Origin: Streptomyces ficellus
Lineage (GTDB): Bacteria; Actinomycetota; Actinomycetes; Streptomycetales; Streptomycetaceae
Length of the DNA stretch: 64,000 nucleotides
Assembly (NCBI RefSeq): GCF_009739905.1
Contig: NZ_CP034279.1
Coordinates: forward strand, 868,001 to 932,000
Direction: 5' to 3'
Below are positions 63,220 through 64,000 of this stretch, one piece after another. Position numbers and translations under genes: made by a program. The notes beneath the pieces are model-generated. The model had not been told where the DNA came from. It saw nothing but the letters and a program-made list of their open reading frames with translations, and searched no databases. How positions within the stretch are numbered: position 1 is the first letter of the stretch; the number at the start of each line of letters is the position of its first letter.

Positions 63220-64000
63220 TCAGGCGTGGGCGCCCACGGTGACCGTGCCGATGGTGAGTTCGGGCCGGCCTTCGAGGATGTGGCCCACCCGTTCGACCTG
63301 TTCGTCCAGTTCCCGCAGCTGCCCGGGGGTGAGCGGGTTCAGCGGCTCGACGGTGAGGAGGATCTTCTGTCCCGAGCGCCGCTGGTGCCAGACTCCGGCG
63401 ACCTCGCCGTCGACGATCAGGACGGGGAAGTTGCCCGCCTGGCCTCCGGAGAGGGCCCGCTGCGCCGCCCGGCCGGGGAAGAGCGCCTCCCGGGGGTGGC
63501 AGCCGACGGTGAACGCGTCGAAGTACGGCAGCAGCCGCACCCCGCTCGGCGGCGCGCCCGGCATCGCGGTGTCGCCGGCGACCAGCCAGGCCCGTTGTCC
63601 CAGGAAGTCCACGGGTTCGACGCGGCCCTGGGACTCCAGGGACGCGAACAGTTCCGTGGCCCAGGGGCGGGGCGTCGCCGTCCACTGGGCGAACTGCTGG
63701 GCGGTCGCGGGCCCGTAGGACCGCAGGTACGCCTCGACGAGCGCGGTGAGCGCGGCCGTCCCGCCGAGGGGGCGGAAGCCGGGCACCAGGCGGTGCGGGT
63801 TGGTGTAGGTGACCTTGCGTCCGCGCTGGGGGCCGAAGCACAGGGCGCCGCGGTTGGCGGCCACGTCCATGGCCTGCCGCCAGCGGGGCCACATGCCGCC
63901 GAAGGCGGGGACGACGAGGTCGCCGGCCCAGGCCCCGGCCCGGTCGGTCACCGCCTCGCCCAGCTCCTCCACGGTCAGCTCGCCCTCAAGGAGCGCGTCG
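63220..64000 (-). CDS. HTH_42/AlkZ-like DNA glycosylase (3), partial at window edge
   Basis: About 260 C-terminal residues are visible; the frame is still open at 64000, so the N-terminus, including the catalytic motif, lies outside. The visible part has the family order: winged-helix segment (AYLRSYGPATAQQFAQWT), middle beta region (VRLLPYFDAFTVG) and C-terminal LIVDGEVAGVWHQRRSGQKI. It is more distant from copies 1 and 2 than they are from each other. Whether it retains QxQ cannot be seen here. Confidence 0.85.
   Translation of the reverse strand, partial: DALLEGELTVEELGEAVTDRAGAWAGDLVVPAFGGMWPRWRQAMDVAANRGALCFGPQRGRKVTYTNPHRLVPGFRPLGGTAALTALVEAYLRSYGPATAQQFAQWTATPRPWATELFASLESQGRVEPVDFLGQRAWLVAGDTAMPGAPPSGVRLLPYFDAFTVGCHPREALFPGRAAQRALSGGQAGNFPVLIVDGEVAGVWHQRRSGQKILLTVEPLNPLTPGQLRELDEQVERVGHILEGRPELTIGTVTVGAHA

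Overview
The window is high-GC actinobacterial DNA and most likely comes from Streptomyces. The evidence is GTG starts, purine-rich Shine-Dalgarno sites, many ATGA stop/start overlaps, a SARP activator, an acyl-CoA carboxylase epsilon subunit and a streptogrisin-type secreted protease. It carries most of a glycosylated aromatic (type II) polyketide gene cluster, which appears to run off the right edge.

Left flank (about 1-10 kb): a tRNA-Pro; a LAL-type ATPase regulator that has lost its HTH domain; a DUF309 protein; a TetR gene divergent from a PAP2-phosphatase/DMT-transporter pair, with a 38-bp palindromic operator between them; an FAD oxidoreductase; a DUF488 protein; and a secreted S1 protease. 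These look like ordinary chromosomal genes.

Cluster core (about 10-31 kb): minus-strand operon KS-alpha, CLF, ACP, AT and a small protein; an acyl-CoA carboxylase beta subunit; a SARP regulator; a RiPP pair (98-aa Cys/Ser/Thr-tailed precursor plus fused TOMM cyclodehydratase) with a histidine kinase and response regulator; then on the minus strand a DpsC-like KSIII, a didomain aromatase/cyclase, a tandem ABM protein, AccE, a FAAL-type ligase, an acyl-CoA dehydrogenase, an ACP-AT fusion lacking the AT serine, and a PPTase.

Precursor, sugar and tailoring genes (about 31-42 kb and 53-61 kb): citramalate synthase; nucleotidylyltransferase, 4,6-dehydratase and aminotransferase for an amino-deoxysugar; an alpha-methylacyl-CoA racemase; SDR, epoxide hydrolase and P450; a ferredoxin/ferredoxin reductase pair; an N-methyltransferase, sugar epimerase and SDR; a glycosyltransferase; and an SMP-30-like protein.

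Methyl supply and export (42-53 kb): one minus-strand operon encodes an MFS exporter, an alpha/beta-hydrolase-like protein, and AhcY, MetK, adenosine kinase, MetH and MetF, i.e. a whole S-adenosylmethionine regeneration cycle.

Self-protection: three HTH_42/AlkZ-like DNA glycosylase homologues (37.8, 61.6 and 63.2 kb) suggest that the product alkylates DNA, as for trioxacarcin, LL-D49194, hedamycin and azinomycin.

Control: at least a dozen promoters from 15 to 63 kb share one architecture: two TCGAGCC-like heptamers 11 bp apart, 8 bp, then a -10 hexamer. Where no Shine-Dalgarno site is present, the -10 lies 6-7 bp before the start codon (leaderless). This is the expected SARP operator and ties polyketide, starter, methyl-supply, resistance and sugar genes into one regulon. 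Starter biology (CimA, racemase, KSIII with Ser for Cys) points to a propionyl or branched 2-methylacyl starter. How the TOMM pair connects to the polyketide is unknown and is the most novel question here. All reading is by eye from the sequence; no database search was run.
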